64,000 nucleotides of DNA from Oceanococcus sp041619555 (lineage in GTDB: Bacteria > Pseudomonadota > Gammaproteobacteria > Nevskiales > Oceanococcaceae), in the NCBI GenBank assembly GCA_041619555.1, contig JBFKDQ010000012.1:1-64000 (forward strand), in the 5' to 3' direction. Position numbers and translations under genes: made by a program. Below, in pieces: positions 18,511 to 27,182 of this stretch. Positions within the stretch are counted from its first letter, which is position 1. Each line of letters starts with the position of its first letter. The notes below the pieces were generated by a model, which was not told the DNA's origin, searched no databases, and was given only the letters and a program-made list of their open reading frames with translations.

Positions 18511-18801
18511 AATGTCCTTGATGATTGTGGCCTTGGCACACAGCCAATCGGCTCGCAAGGCGCGGCACTATATCAAAGCTACCGGCGCAATTCGCCATTC
18601 ATGCCGCCCCCGCCCACACCACCACAACGCCTCGGCTACCGTGCCGACCAACGGCGCGATGCCTGCGGCCGATTGCGCTCGGCGGGGCGGCAGGCCCTCG
18701 CCGGCGGCCCTCGCCGGCGGCCCCCGCCTGCGGTGGCGATATCGGTTAAACTGGGCTGCTGAACGCCTTGCCCTCGCTTCCTCAAACCACCCTGCCGACC
18801 C
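18511..18801. other. Non-coding divergent region parE/xseB with 13-bp tandem repeat
   Basis: 291 bp between divergent parE and xseB. A very GC-rich stretch holds GGCCCTCGCCGGC twice in tandem (18693-18705, 18706-18718) and a third copy with two changes (18719-18731). Candidate promoter pieces are the minus-strand TATAGT toward parE and a plus-strand TTAAACT near 18745 toward xseB; neither has a good -35. No RNA gene is recognisable. Confidence 0.6.
18693..18731 (+). repeat. 13-bp tandem repeat, about three copies
   Basis: Units GGCCCTCGCCGGC, GGCCCTCGCCGGC and GGCCCCCGCCTGC are directly adjacent. GCCGGC is itself palindromic, so the array could fold strongly. Lies about 70-110 bp upstream of xseB. 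Possibly a slippage product; no function can be assigned. Confidence 0.8.
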
Positions 18802-19059
18802 ATGTCCGAAGATGAATCCAAACTGGAGCTGTTTGAAGAACAGCTCGCCGAACTCGAAGCCCTGGTTCGCAATCTGGAGGCTGGCGAATCGCGCCTCGAA
18901 GATGCGGTACGGAATTTCGAACGGGGCGTCGAGCTGTCCAGAAATTGCGAGAATTTGCTCAAGCAGGCCGAACTTCGGGTCATGCAGCTGAGCACGGACG
19001 CCAATGGGGACGAACGGCTGCAGGACGCCCCGGATCTGGAAAAGGAAGCCCGTTCTTGA
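18802..19059 (+). CDS. xseB: Exodeoxyribonuclease VII small subunit
   Basis: 85-residue all-helical partner of XseA. It has the family core FEEQLAELEALVRNLEAGE (about 11-29) and LEDAVRNFERGVELSRNCE (about 32-50), which form the helical hairpin wrapping the XseA stalk. First gene of the classical xseB-ispA-dxs operon; its TGA overlaps the ispA TTG start. Confidence 0.96.
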   Translation: MSEDESKLELFEEQLAELEALVRNLEAGESRLEDAVRNFERGVELSRNCENLLKQAELRVMQLSTDANGDERLQDAPDLEKEARS

Positions 19060-19949
19060 CTGATTTCGAATGCTGGATGCAGGACTGCAGCCGTCGGGTC
19101 GAACGGGCGATCGAACGGCGCCTGCCGGGCACTGAGCTCTTTCCCCAACGCCTGCATGGGGCGATGCATTACGCCACCCTGAATGGCGGCAAGCATTTTC
19201 GCCCTTTGCTGATCTATGCCGCTGCAGAGGCCCTGGACCTGGCAGCGGAACGGGTCGACGGACTGGCCGCGGCCATTGAGATGATCCACGCCTATTCCCT
19301 GGTCCATGATGACCTGCCGGCGATGGACGATGATCAACTGCGACGCGGCAAAGCCACCTGCCACATCGCCTTCGACGAGGCGATCGCGATCCTGGCCGGG
19401 GACGCCCTGCAGGCTCTGGCCTTCCGCGTGCTGAGCCAGGATGACGGACTGCGCTGCGATGCCCAGGCGCGAATTCGGATCATTGCGCACATCGCCCAGG
19501 CGATCGGCTCGCACGGCATGGCGGGTGGCCAGGCCATCGACCTGGAATCGGAGGGCCAGCAGCTCAATGCCGCTGAACTCGAAGCGATGCACATCCACAA
19601 GACCGGAGCCCTGATCCGCGCCGCCGTCGTCACCGTCGCCTACACCGTACCGGATCTGCCCGTCACCACCGAGCAGGCTCTGGATCGTTACGCCAAGTGC
19701 GTGGGACTGGCCTTTCAAATTCATGACGACATCCTGGATGAAACCAGCACAACAGACGAAATGGGCAAGAACGTGGGCGTCGATCGCGCACGCAGCAAAA
19801 ACACCTATCCCACCCTGTTCGGCCTGAGCGAATCCGGACGCATGGCCGCCGCCCTGATCGAAGAGGCGCAGTCGCAGCTCAAGATTCTGGGCGCCAAAGC
19901 CAGCCGTCTGCACGCCCTCGCCGACTTCGTCATACAGCGCCGCGGCTGA
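19056..19949 (+). CDS. ispA: Farnesyl diphosphate synthase
   Basis: Condenses DMAPP/GPP with IPP to farnesyl diphosphate. I start at the TTG at 19056, which forms a TTGA overlap with the xseB stop and follows AAGGAAG by 8 nt; this gives 297 residues, close to E. coli IspA (299). The ATG at 19077 is the alternative and would remove 7 residues. First Asp-rich motif VHDDLPAMDDD at about 83-93, second HDDILDET near 228, and the substrate motif GGKHFRP at about 44-50. The residues before the first Asp motif are AYSLVH, as in bacterial short-chain synthases. Confidence 0.95.
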   Translation: MTDFECWMQDCSRRVERAIERRLPGTELFPQRLHGAMHYATLNGGKHFRPLLIYAAAEALDLAAERVDGLAAAIEMIHAYSLVHDDLPAMDDDQLRRGKATCHIAFDEAIAILAGDALQALAFRVLSQDDGLRCDAQARIRIIAHIAQAIGSHGMAGGQAIDLESEGQQLNAAELEAMHIHKTGALIRAAVVTVAYTVPDLPVTTEQALDRYAKCVGLAFQIHDDILDETSTTDEMGKNVGVDRARSKNTYPTLFGLSESGRMAAALIEEAQSQLKILGAKASRLHALADFVIQRRG

Positions 19950-20003
19950 TTTGCCCTGGCTGCAACCGCGGCGGATAATCGCCGCCAAAATTCAAGGATC
20001 GAC

Positions 20004-21929
20004 ATGCCTTCCAAGATCGTGCCGACGGATTCCAGCTACAGCCTTCTGGGGCAGGTCAAACTGCCGGAAAACCTGCGCCAGCTCGACCGCAGCGAACTGC
20101 CGCAACTGGCCGCCGAAGTGCGCCGCTGCCTGATTGAAACCCTGGGCCGGATCGGCGGCCATTTCGGCGCCAATCTGGGCGCCGTCGAACTGGCGATTGC
20201 CCTGCACCATGCATTCGACACGCCAAACGACCGCATCATCTGGGATGTCGGCCATCAGGCCTACCCGCACAAGATCCTCACCGGCCGTCGCGCACAACTC
20301 GACACCATCCGCAAGCTCGGTGGCCTCGCTCCCTTTCCCTGCCGGGATGAGAGCGAGTTCGATGCCTTCGGCGTCGGGCATTCCAGCACCTCCATCAGCG
20401 CCGCAGCGGGCATGGCGGCCGCCCAGAAAGTCACCGGCCAGAAACGTGCGGTGGTCGCCGTGATCGGGGATGGCGGCATGACGGCGGGGCTGGCGTTCGA
20501 GGCCCTCAACCATCTGGGCGCCACCGGCCTCGATGTGCTGGTCGTCTACAACGACAATGACATGTCGATTTCCGAGAATGTTGGCGGCCTGCGTGATCAC
20601 TCCGCTCGCCTGGTCGAGCGTCTGGGCCAGGCACCGGCCACCGCATCCCTGCGGGAATCGGCCTTTGATCGACCGCAGGCCCAGAGAGATCGACCGTCCA
20701 GCAAGGATGCCGGCGCGCTATTCGAAACCCTGGGCGTCCACTACATGGCCCCGATAGACGGCCATGACATCGACGCCCTGCTGGACGCTCTGGCCATCGC
20801 GCGGCGCACACCCGGCCCGAAACTGCTCCATGTGCTGACCGTCAAAGGACGCGGATTCGCGCCGGCCGAAGCGGCGCCGATCAAGTATCACGCGGTCCCT
20901 GGCTTCGACCCCGTGACCGGCGCCACACCACCGAAAAAACCGCAGGCCAAACCCACCTACACCGAGGTTTTTTCCGACTGGATCTGCCAGATGGCCGAGC
21001 AGCACCCAGCCTTGGTCGCCATCACCCCGGCGATGCGTGAAGGCAGTGGGCTGACCGAATTTCAGCGCCGCTTCCCCGAACGCTATTTCGACGTCGCGAT
21101 CGCCGAGCAGCATGCCGTCACGTTTGCGGCCGGCCTCGCCGCCGATGGTGCCAAACCGGTGGTCGCCATCTATTCCAGCTTTCTCCAGCGCGCCTATGAC
21201 CAGTTGATTCACGACGTCGCCCTGCAGAATCTACCGGTGCTGTTCGCAATCGACCGCGGCGGACTGGTGGGCGGCGATGGCGCCACCCACCACGGCGCCT
21301 TCGATCTGAGCTATCTGCGCTGCATTCCCAACATGGTGGTGATGGCGCCCTCGGACGAGAACGACTGCCAGCGCATGCTTTCCACCGGCCTGGCGCACGC
21401 CGGCCCCAGCGCCGTGCGTTACCCGCGCGGCACCGGTCCCGGTGTGGAGCTGGGCGGCGACGTCAAGCCCCTGCCCATCGGCAAGGGACGCATCGTCCGC
21501 CAGGGCAAAGGACGGCGCAAGCCGCGTGTCGCCATCCTCAGCTTCGGCCCGATGCTGAAGCCGGCGCTGGAAGCCGGCGACATCCTGGATGCCGATGTGG
21601 TCGACATGCGCTTTGTCAAACCTCTGGACGAACGCCTCATTCTGGATATGGCGAACCAGAATGACCTGATCGTCACGCTGGAGGATAATGCCCTGCCCGG
21701 CGGCGCTGGCAGCGGGATCAATGAGGTGCTGCTGGCGCAGCATGATCAGGTCCGGGTCTTGAACCTGGGCCTGCCCGATCAGTTCGTCGAACATGGCGAA
21801 CGAGAGGAACTGCTGCAGCAATGCGGACTGGATACCGGCGGCATCCTGCGCGCGATTCGCAAACGCCTGCGTGCCCGCGACCTGGACACCGCCTTGCCGG
21901 ACGCAGATTTTGATAGTGTACGGGCCTGA
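20004..21929 (+). CDS. dxs: 1-deoxy-D-xylulose-5-phosphate synthase
   Basis: Thiamine-diphosphate enzyme for the first step of the MEP isoprenoid pathway (pyruvate plus glyceraldehyde 3-phosphate). 641 residues. N-terminal motifs GGHFGANLGAVELAIALH and DRIIWDVGHQAYPHKIL; TPP-binding GDGGMTAG...NDNDMSIS at about 154-195; catalytic Glu in FDVAIAEQHAVTFAAGLA near 365-382. Starts 54 nt after ispA, with which it is functionally coupled because IspA consumes its downstream products. Confidence 0.98.
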   Translation: MPSKIVPTDSSYSLLGQVKLPENLRQLDRSELPQLAAEVRRCLIETLGRIGGHFGANLGAVELAIALHHAFDTPNDRIIWDVGHQAYPHKILTGRRAQLDTIRKLGGLAPFPCRDESEFDAFGVGHSSTSISAAAGMAAAQKVTGQKRAVVAVIGDGGMTAGLAFEALNHLGATGLDVLVVYNDNDMSISENVGGLRDHSARLVERLGQAPATASLRESAFDRPQAQRDRPSSKDAGALFETLGVHYMAPIDGHDIDALLDALAIARRTPGPKLLHVLTVKGRGFAPAEAAPIKYHAVPGFDPVTGATPPKKPQAKPTYTEVFSDWICQMAEQHPALVAITPAMREGSGLTEFQRRFPERYFDVAIAEQHAVTFAAGLAADGAKPVVAIYSSFLQRAYDQLIHDVALQNLPVLFAIDRGGLVGGDGATHHGAFDLSYLRCIPNMVVMAPSDENDCQRMLSTGLAHAGPSAVRYPRGTGPGVELGGDVKPLPIGKGRIVRQGKGRRKPRVAILSFGPMLKPALEAGDILDADVVDMRFVKPLDERLILDMANQNDLIVTLEDNALPGGAGSGINEVLLAQHDQVRVLNLGLPDQFVEHGEREELLQQCGLDTGGILRAIRKRLRARDLDTALPDADFDSVRA

Positions 21930-22017
21930 AGACTGAACTTTTTCCCTTTTATCAGAATCAAATCAGCTGCCCTTATTTTTTGAACCACGGACCCGCAAAC
22001 CCCATCTGGAGGCCTTA

Positions 22018-22707
22018 ATGGACCCGTATCGCAGTACCGCAACATCTCCGATCAGCAACAGCAGTTCAGCCGGCGATCTGCTCGCCACCCACAAGGTGCT
22101 ACGCAACACCTATCTCCTGCTGTCCCTGACCTTGCTGTTCAGTGCTTTCACCGCCTATCTGGGCATGAGCCTGAATTTTGGCGGCTTTGGCATCATCGGT
22201 TTCTTCATCGGCGCCTATGGCCTGATGTTCCTGACCAGCAAGTTCCAGAACAGCATCTGGGGCCTGCCCTGCGCCTTCGGTTTCACCGGCTTCATGGGCC
22301 TGACCCTGGGGCCGATTCTGAGCACCTACCTGCGGGCCCTGCCCAATGGCGGTGAACTGATCATGACCGCCCTGGGTGGAACCGGCCTGATCTTCATGGG
22401 CCTGTCGGCCTATGCCCTGAGCTCGGGCAAGCGCTTCAGCAACCTGGGTGCCAGCATGGTGGCCCTGGGATTGGTGGCGATGGTCGCCATGATCGCCAAT
22501 CTGTTCCTGCAGTTGCCGATGCTGGCGCTGGTCGTGTCTTCGCTGTTCATGATTTTCTCCAGCATGGTCATCCTGTACCAGACCGGCGAGATCGTGCATG
22601 GCGGCGAAACCAACTACATCAGCGCGACCGTCTCGCTCTACGTCAGCATCTACAACATCTTCCTCAGCCTGCTGCAGATTCTTGGCCTGACCGGCGGCGA
22701 CGAGTAG
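22018..22707 (+). CDS. Bax inhibitor-1 family membrane protein (YccA-like)
   Basis: 229-residue inner-membrane protein with seven predicted hydrophobic segments, from about residue 32 to the C terminus, and the family's late acidic end. It resembles E. coli YccA, a modulator of the FtsH protease, rather than YbhL. GGAGG lies 5 nt before the ATG. A sequence resembling a sigma32 promoter overlaps this ribosome binding site. Probably monocistronic: 88 nt after dxs and ended by a terminator. The function by family is FtsH control or membrane protein stability; not shown directly here. Confidence 0.85.
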   Translation: MDPYRSTATSPISNSSSAGDLLATHKVLRNTYLLLSLTLLFSAFTAYLGMSLNFGGFGIIGFFIGAYGLMFLTSKFQNSIWGLPCAFGFTGFMGLTLGPILSTYLRALPNGGELIMTALGGTGLIFMGLSAYALSSGKRFSNLGASMVALGLVAMVAMIANLFLQLPMLALVVSSLFMIFSSMVILYQTGEIVHGGETNYISATVSLYVSIYNIFLSLLQILGLTGGDE

Positions 22708-22724
22708 ATCCGCATCACAAGGAC

Positions 22725-22750
22725 AAAAGGCCCCTTCCGGGGCCTTTTTT
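22725..22750. terminator. Bidirectional terminator between the YccA-like gene and cysG
   Basis: Stem GGCCCC/GGGGCC with loop TTCC, flanked by AAAA on the left and six T on the right (22745-22750). It can end the plus-strand YccA transcript and, with a shorter U run, the convergent cysG transcript. Confidence 0.93.
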
Positions 22751-22768
22751 ATGCCCGCGTGGCCGTCA

Positions 22769-24166
22769 TCAACCAGCACCGCGCCAGTTCAGTTGGCGCT
22801 GCAGTTGCACCACCTGACCAACGATCAGCAGACCGGGGCCGTCGATCGACAGCGCCGCAACCGCATCCGGCAAACTCGCCACAGTGGCCACCACATTGCG
22901 CTGATCGGGGCGCGTGCCATTGAAAATGACAGCGGCAGGCCAGTCAGCGGCCAACCCGGCTTCGACCAGGGCAGCACAAATCTGCGGCAGCATGCCGACG
23001 CCCATGTAGATGACCACGGTCTGATTCGGCTGCGCGAGCTGCTTCCAGTCCAGCGCCAGGCGGCCATCAGCCCGCGGATGACCGGTGACAAACACGCAGC
23101 TCTGGGCATGATCACGATGGGTCAGCGGAATCCCGGCATAAGCCGAACATCCCAGCGCCGCACTGATGCCGGGCACCACTTGAAAAGGGATCCCCGCGGC
23201 CATCAGCTCTTCGATCTCTTCGCCGCCGCGCCCGAACATGAAGGGGTCCCCTCCTTTCAGACGCAGCACACGGTGGCCCTCCCGCGCGAGCCGTACCAGC
23301 AACTGATTGATCTCTTCCTGCGGCAGGGTGTGGTTGCGCCGTCGCTTGCCCACATCGATGCGCTCTGCATCGCGCCGGACCAGATCAAGGATGGCCGCCG
23401 GAATCAGGCGGTCGTACAGCACCACATCGGCATGCTGCATCAAACGGTGAGCGCGTAGGGTCAGCAGATCCGGATCGCCCGGCCCCACCCCGACCAGGAA
23501 AACCTCGCCCGCCGGCATGGTCTCGGCCTGTGCCGCAGCCAGCTGCGATTGCAGCAATTCACGGGCACCGGCCTCTTCACCAGAAACGATTCTTTCGGCC
23601 ATAGGACCATCGAAAATGCCCTCCCAGAAACGCAGACGGCGTGCCGGTTCCGGCAAGCGCTCGCTGACATGCTTGCGCAGACCTCCCGCCAGGCGGGCCA
23701 GGCGACCATAGCCGGCCGGCAGCATTTTTTCGATCTGATCGCGCAGGCGCCGCGCCAGCACCGGCGCGGTGCCGCCGCTCGACAAGGCCACCACAATCGG
23801 CGAGCGGTCGACAATCGCCGGCATGATCGCGGTCGACGAGCCCGCATCATCGACGACGTTCGCTGGAACACCACGACTGCGGGCAATGCTGGCCACCTGG
23901 CGATTCACGCCAGGGTTGTCGGTCGCGGCGATGACCAGCACCGGTGCGCCGAAACATCCGGCATCGAACTGACCCTGATCCCAGCTGATCTCGCCAAGTT
24001 GGACACGATGCTGCAACTCCTCGCACAGACGCTCGGCCACCAGATGAATCCTGGGCCCGCCCTTGAGCAGGAGACGCACCTTGCGCGCGGCGATTTCGCC
24101 GCCGCCGACGACCAGCACCTCGCGACCGGCCAGCCGCATGAATATCGGGAAAAACTCCACCTGCAT
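22769..24166 (-). CDS. cysG: Siroheme synthase (trifunctional)
   Basis: Makes siroheme from uroporphyrinogen III by two SAM-dependent methylations, NAD-dependent dehydrogenation and ferrochelation. 465 residues, like E. coli CysG. The N-terminal dehydrogenase/ferrochelatase half has VLVVGGGEIAARKVRLLL at about 17-34 and the PANVVDDA segment near 100. The C-terminal methyltransferase half has VGVGPGDPDLLTLRAHRL at about 224-241, RLKGGDPFMFGRGGEE and VVPGISAALG. Supplies the cofactor of the sulfite reductase at 25536. Divergent from cysB. Confidence 0.98.
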   Translation of the reverse strand: MQVEFFPIFMRLAGREVLVVGGGEIAARKVRLLLKGGPRIHLVAERLCEELQHRVQLGEISWDQGQFDAGCFGAPVLVIAATDNPGVNRQVASIARSRGVPANVVDDAGSSTAIMPAIVDRSPIVVALSSGGTAPVLARRLRDQIEKMLPAGYGRLARLAGGLRKHVSERLPEPARRLRFWEGIFDGPMAERIVSGEEAGARELLQSQLAAAQAETMPAGEVFLVGVGPGDPDLLTLRAHRLMQHADVVLYDRLIPAAILDLVRRDAERIDVGKRRRNHTLPQEEINQLLVRLAREGHRVLRLKGGDPFMFGRGGEEIEELMAAGIPFQVVPGISAALGCSAYAGIPLTHRDHAQSCVFVTGHPRADGRLALDWKQLAQPNQTVVIYMGVGMLPQICAALVEAGLAADWPAAVIFNGTRPDQRNVVATVASLPDAVAALSIDGPGLLIVGQVVQLQRQLNWRGAG

Positions 24167-24434
24167 CCGCCTGTTGCCTGAAATCCGGGCGCATTATCGC
24201 AGCTTGCCGCCGCGCGCCTCGCAATTCGCCCGGATTTTGTCCAGACTAATGTGCTTTGGCCGAACGAGAAGCAGGACACACGATGGTGGATCGCGCAGTT
24301 GCAGTTGCGCCCGGTCTTGTTTGGCAACCGGGCTACGCCTTCGATGTCCGACAGGTCCGAAACTGTGACCCGGTACTGTCCCGCTTGGGTGCCAATGCCA
24401 CGGTCGTAGGCCTGCGCCTGACACCGGAACCGGC
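24167..24434. promoter_or_regulatory. Divergent cysG/cysB control region with inverted repeat
   Basis: 268 bp. A perfect 11-bp inverted repeat, AAATCCGGGCG (24181-24191) and CGCCCGGATTT (24227-24237), flanks a minus-strand GATAAT (24198-24193) that may be the cysG -10 box. Some similarity continues outward from the arms. It could be an operator or the stem of a long RNA hairpin. A 60-codon frame starting with TTG at 24256 ends in an ATGA overlap with cysB, but nothing supports it as a gene. Confidence 0.45.
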
Positions 24435-25415
24435 ATGAAGCTGCGCCAGCTCATCTACATCCGTGAAGTCGCCCGCTGCAATCTGAACATCACCGCGGCA
24501 GCCGAGCATCTGTTCACCTCCCAGCCAGGCATCTCCAAACAGATCAAACAGCTCGAAGACGAACTGGGGGTCGAAATTTTTGCCCGCAACGGCAAGCACC
24601 TAGCGGCCATCACACCAGCGGGCCAGAAGATTTTGGAAGTCGCCGAACGCGTGATCCAGGACACCGACAATATCCAGAGCGTCGCCGACGAGTTTCGCGC
24701 CTCCGACCGCGGCCAGCTCAGCATCGCCACCACCCATACCCAGGCGCGCTATGCGCTGCCTTCCACGGTCAAGCGCTTCAAGCAGGCCTACCCCGAGGTC
24801 ACCCTGCATCTGCATCAGGGCTCGCCGCCACAGATTGCCCGCCTCGCCGCCAGTGGTGACGCCGATTTCGCCATCGCCACCGAGGCGATGGAACACTTCG
24901 ACGAATTGATCATGCTGCCCTGCTACCACTGGAACCGCTGCATTCTCGTGCCCCCACATCATCCGCTGACCCATCTTGAAACGGTGGCACTCAGCGATCT
25001 GGCACGGCACCCGATCGTCACCTACACGTTTGGTTTCACCGGGCGCTCCAAGCTCGACCAGGCATTCAGCGCACGTGGACTCAAGCCGAATGTGGTGCTG
25101 ACCGCAGTCGATGCCGATGTGATCAAGACCTATGTGCGTCTCGGACTCGGCATCGGCATCGTCGCGAACATGGCCTATGACGCCAACCAGGACGCCTACC
25201 TGGTGCGCATCGATGCCGCTCATCTGTTCAGTGCCAGCACGACCCACATCGGCTTCCGGCGCGGCCTGTTCCTGCGTGCTTACATGTACGAGTTCATCCG
25301 CATGTTCGCGCCCCACCTGGATGCCGGCATCATCGACCGCATGGGCGCCATTGCCGAACCGGCGCAACGTCGGGAACAAAGCCAGATGCTGAAGGCGCAA
25401 CTCGGGACCATCTAA
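24435..25415 (+). CDS. cysB: LysR-type transcriptional regulator, CysB-like
   Basis: 326-residue LysR regulator of the CysB subfamily, which activates sulfur assimilation in response to N-acetylserine or O-acetylserine. N-terminal winged helix-turn-helix (about 1-60) has the CysB-type LNITAAAEHLFTSQPGISKQI. The effector domain contains TTHTQARYALP (about 100-110), HQGSPPQIA and TYTFGFTGRSKLD, all typical of CysB/Cbl. Position between cysG and cysI supports the sulfur role. ATG at 24435. Confidence 0.93.
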   Translation: MKLRQLIYIREVARCNLNITAAAEHLFTSQPGISKQIKQLEDELGVEIFARNGKHLAAITPAGQKILEVAERVIQDTDNIQSVADEFRASDRGQLSIATTHTQARYALPSTVKRFKQAYPEVTLHLHQGSPPQIARLAASGDADFAIATEAMEHFDELIMLPCYHWNRCILVPPHHPLTHLETVALSDLARHPIVTYTFGFTGRSKLDQAFSARGLKPNVVLTAVDADVIKTYVRLGLGIGIVANMAYDANQDAYLVRIDAAHLFSASTTHIGFRRGLFLRAYMYEFIRMFAPHLDAGIIDRMGAIAEPAQRREQSQMLKAQLGTI

Positions 25416-25487
25416 CAGCTTAATTACCAATAGTTATATAAATAATTTTATTTTGCGCTTTTGAGCATAAAGCTGCGCTGTTATGCT
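25416..25487 (+). promoter_or_regulatory. AT-rich promoter region of cysI, likely CysB target
   Basis: An AT-rich block (about 25417-25455, including TTATATAAATAATTTTATTT) stands out in this GC-rich window. It is followed by a possible -10 TATGCT at 25482-25487; the -35 is weak (TTTTGA at 25459-25464). CysB-bound regions are typically long and AT-rich and lie upstream of weak -35 elements, which fits. No clear ribosome binding site precedes the cysI ATG at 25536. Confidence 0.5.
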
Positions 25488-25535
25488 TGCCGGCTCCATG
25501 CGCTCAATACCTGATTTCAGGCCCGCCACCCCCTC

Positions 25536-27182
25536 ATGTACAAATACAACGAACTCGACCAGACCCTGGTCAACGAACGCGTCAATCAGTTCCGCGACCA
25601 AACCGAACGCTACTTCCGCGGCGAACTGAGCGAGGCTCAGTTTCTGCCTCTGCGCCTGCAGAACGGCCTCTACGTGCAACGCTTTGCTCCGATGCTGCGA
25701 GTGGCCATTCCCTATGGCACCCTGTCGGCGGTCCAATTGCGCAAGCTCGCTGAGATCGCACGCAAATATGACAAGGACTTCGCCCACTTCACCACCCGCA
25801 CCAATGTCCAGTACAACTGGCCAAGACTGGAAGCGGTACCGGACATCCTGGCGGCACTGGCCAGCGTCGAAATGCACGCCATCCAGACCAGCGGCAACTG
25901 CATTCGCAACACCACCACCGACGCACTTGCCGGTGTTGCCGCGGATGAAATCGAAGATCCGCGCCCCTGGTGCGAAATCATTCGCCAGTGGTCTACCCTG
26001 CACCCCGAGTTCGCGTTCCTGCCGCGTAAATTCAAGATTGCGGTCTCGGCCTCGGCGCAGGATCGCGCCGCTTCCCGGGTGCATGACATCGGTCTGCAAC
26101 TGCGCCACGATGACGCCGGCCAGACCTGTTTCGATGTCATCGTCGGCGGCGGGCTCGGGCGTACGCCGATTCTGGGCAGCCTGATTCGTCAGGGCCTGCC
26201 CTGGCCGGAACTGCTGAACTACCTCGAAGCGGTGCTGCGCGTCTACAACCGGCTTGGCCGACGGGACAACAAGTACAAGGCCAGAATCAAGATTCTGGTG
26301 AAAGAAACCGGCCCTCAGCGTTTCGCCGAAATGGTCGACAGGGAATGGCAGCATCTGCAAGGCGGTGCGCTGACACTCGAAGATCACAAGGTGGAGAGCA
26401 TGCGTGCCGCCTTCACCCCACCGAGCTATCGCCAGGACGTGCCGGAACAGGGCTTCGAAAGCGCCAGGTCGACCGACCCGGATTTCGCGCGCTGGTGTCA
26501 GCACAATCTGCGCCCCCACAAGCAAACCGGTTATCGGGCCGTGGTGGTTTCGCTCAAAGCCCCGCGGGAGGTGCCTGGGGACTGCTCGAGCACGCAGATG
26601 GATGTGGTCGCGGAACTGGCCGAACGCTACGGTTTTAGCGAGATCCGCGTCATGCACGAGCAGAATCTTGTCCTGCCCGACATCCCGCTGGACCATCTGC
26701 ACGCGGTCTGGCTCAAGCTGGCAGAGCATGAACTGGCGACGCCGAATGTAGGCAAGCTGACCGACATGATCTGCTGCCCTGGCCTCGATTACTGTGCGCT
26801 GGCCAATGCCGGCTCGATCGGCGTTGCTCTGGAACTGAATCAGCGTCTCGAGAATCTCGATGATCTGTATGACCTGGGCGATCTGCGTCTGAACATGTCC
26901 GGCTGCATGAATGGCTGCGGACATCACAGCGTCGGCCATATCGGTATCCTGGGCGTCGATAAGAAAGGCGAGGAGTGGTACCAGATTTCGCTCGGCGGCT
27001 CGTCACGCAATGACGCCAGCCTGGGCGACCGGCTCGGCGCGGCGCTGTCGCGCTCCGAAATCGTCAATGGCATAATGGCCCTGCTCAAGGTCTATCTGAA
27101 CCAGCGCCACGTCGAGGAAAGCTTCGTCGAAACCTATCGCCGCATCGGCTTGCAGCCATTCAAGGAGGCCGTCTATGTCTGA
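25536..27182 (+). CDS. cysI: Sulfite reductase hemoprotein (siroheme, 4Fe-4S)
   Basis: Reduces sulfite to sulfide. 548 residues of the nitrite/sulfite reductase superfamily, closest in appearance to the Pseudomonas-type CysI that is followed by a DUF934 protein. The [4Fe-4S]-siroheme ligands follow CX5C...CX3C: Cys414 and Cys420 (CCPGLDYC), then Cys457 and Cys461 (SGCMNGCGHH). Siroheme-binding basic segments NWPRLE, TSGNCIRN and LPRKFKIAVS are at about 90-170. No flavoprotein cysJ is adjacent, so electrons may come from ferredoxin or an unlinked partner. Ends in an 8-nt overlap with the DUF934 gene. Confidence 0.92.
   Translation: MYKYNELDQTLVNERVNQFRDQTERYFRGELSEAQFLPLRLQNGLYVQRFAPMLRVAIPYGTLSAVQLRKLAEIARKYDKDFAHFTTRTNVQYNWPRLEAVPDILAALASVEMHAIQTSGNCIRNTTTDALAGVAADEIEDPRPWCEIIRQWSTLHPEFAFLPRKFKIAVSASAQDRAASRVHDIGLQLRHDDAGQTCFDVIVGGGLGRTPILGSLIRQGLPWPELLNYLEAVLRVYNRLGRRDNKYKARIKILVKETGPQRFAEMVDREWQHLQGGALTLEDHKVESMRAAFTPPSYRQDVPEQGFESARSTDPDFARWCQHNLRPHKQTGYRAVVVSLKAPREVPGDCSSTQMDVVAELAERYGFSEIRVMHEQNLVLPDIPLDHLHAVWLKLAEHELATPNVGKLTDMICCPGLDYCALANAGSIGVALELNQRLENLDDLYDLGDLRLNMSGCMNGCGHHSVGHIGILGVDKKGEEWYQISLGGSSRNDASLGDRLGAALSRSEIVNGIMALLKVYLNQRHVEESFVETYRRIGLQPFKEAVYV

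Noticed and set aside
24256..24438. 60-codon frame ending in an ATGA overlap with cysB
   Set aside because: TTG start, no ribosome binding site, no recognisable protein; lies in a control region with a strong inverted repeat. Overlap with cysB can be chance.
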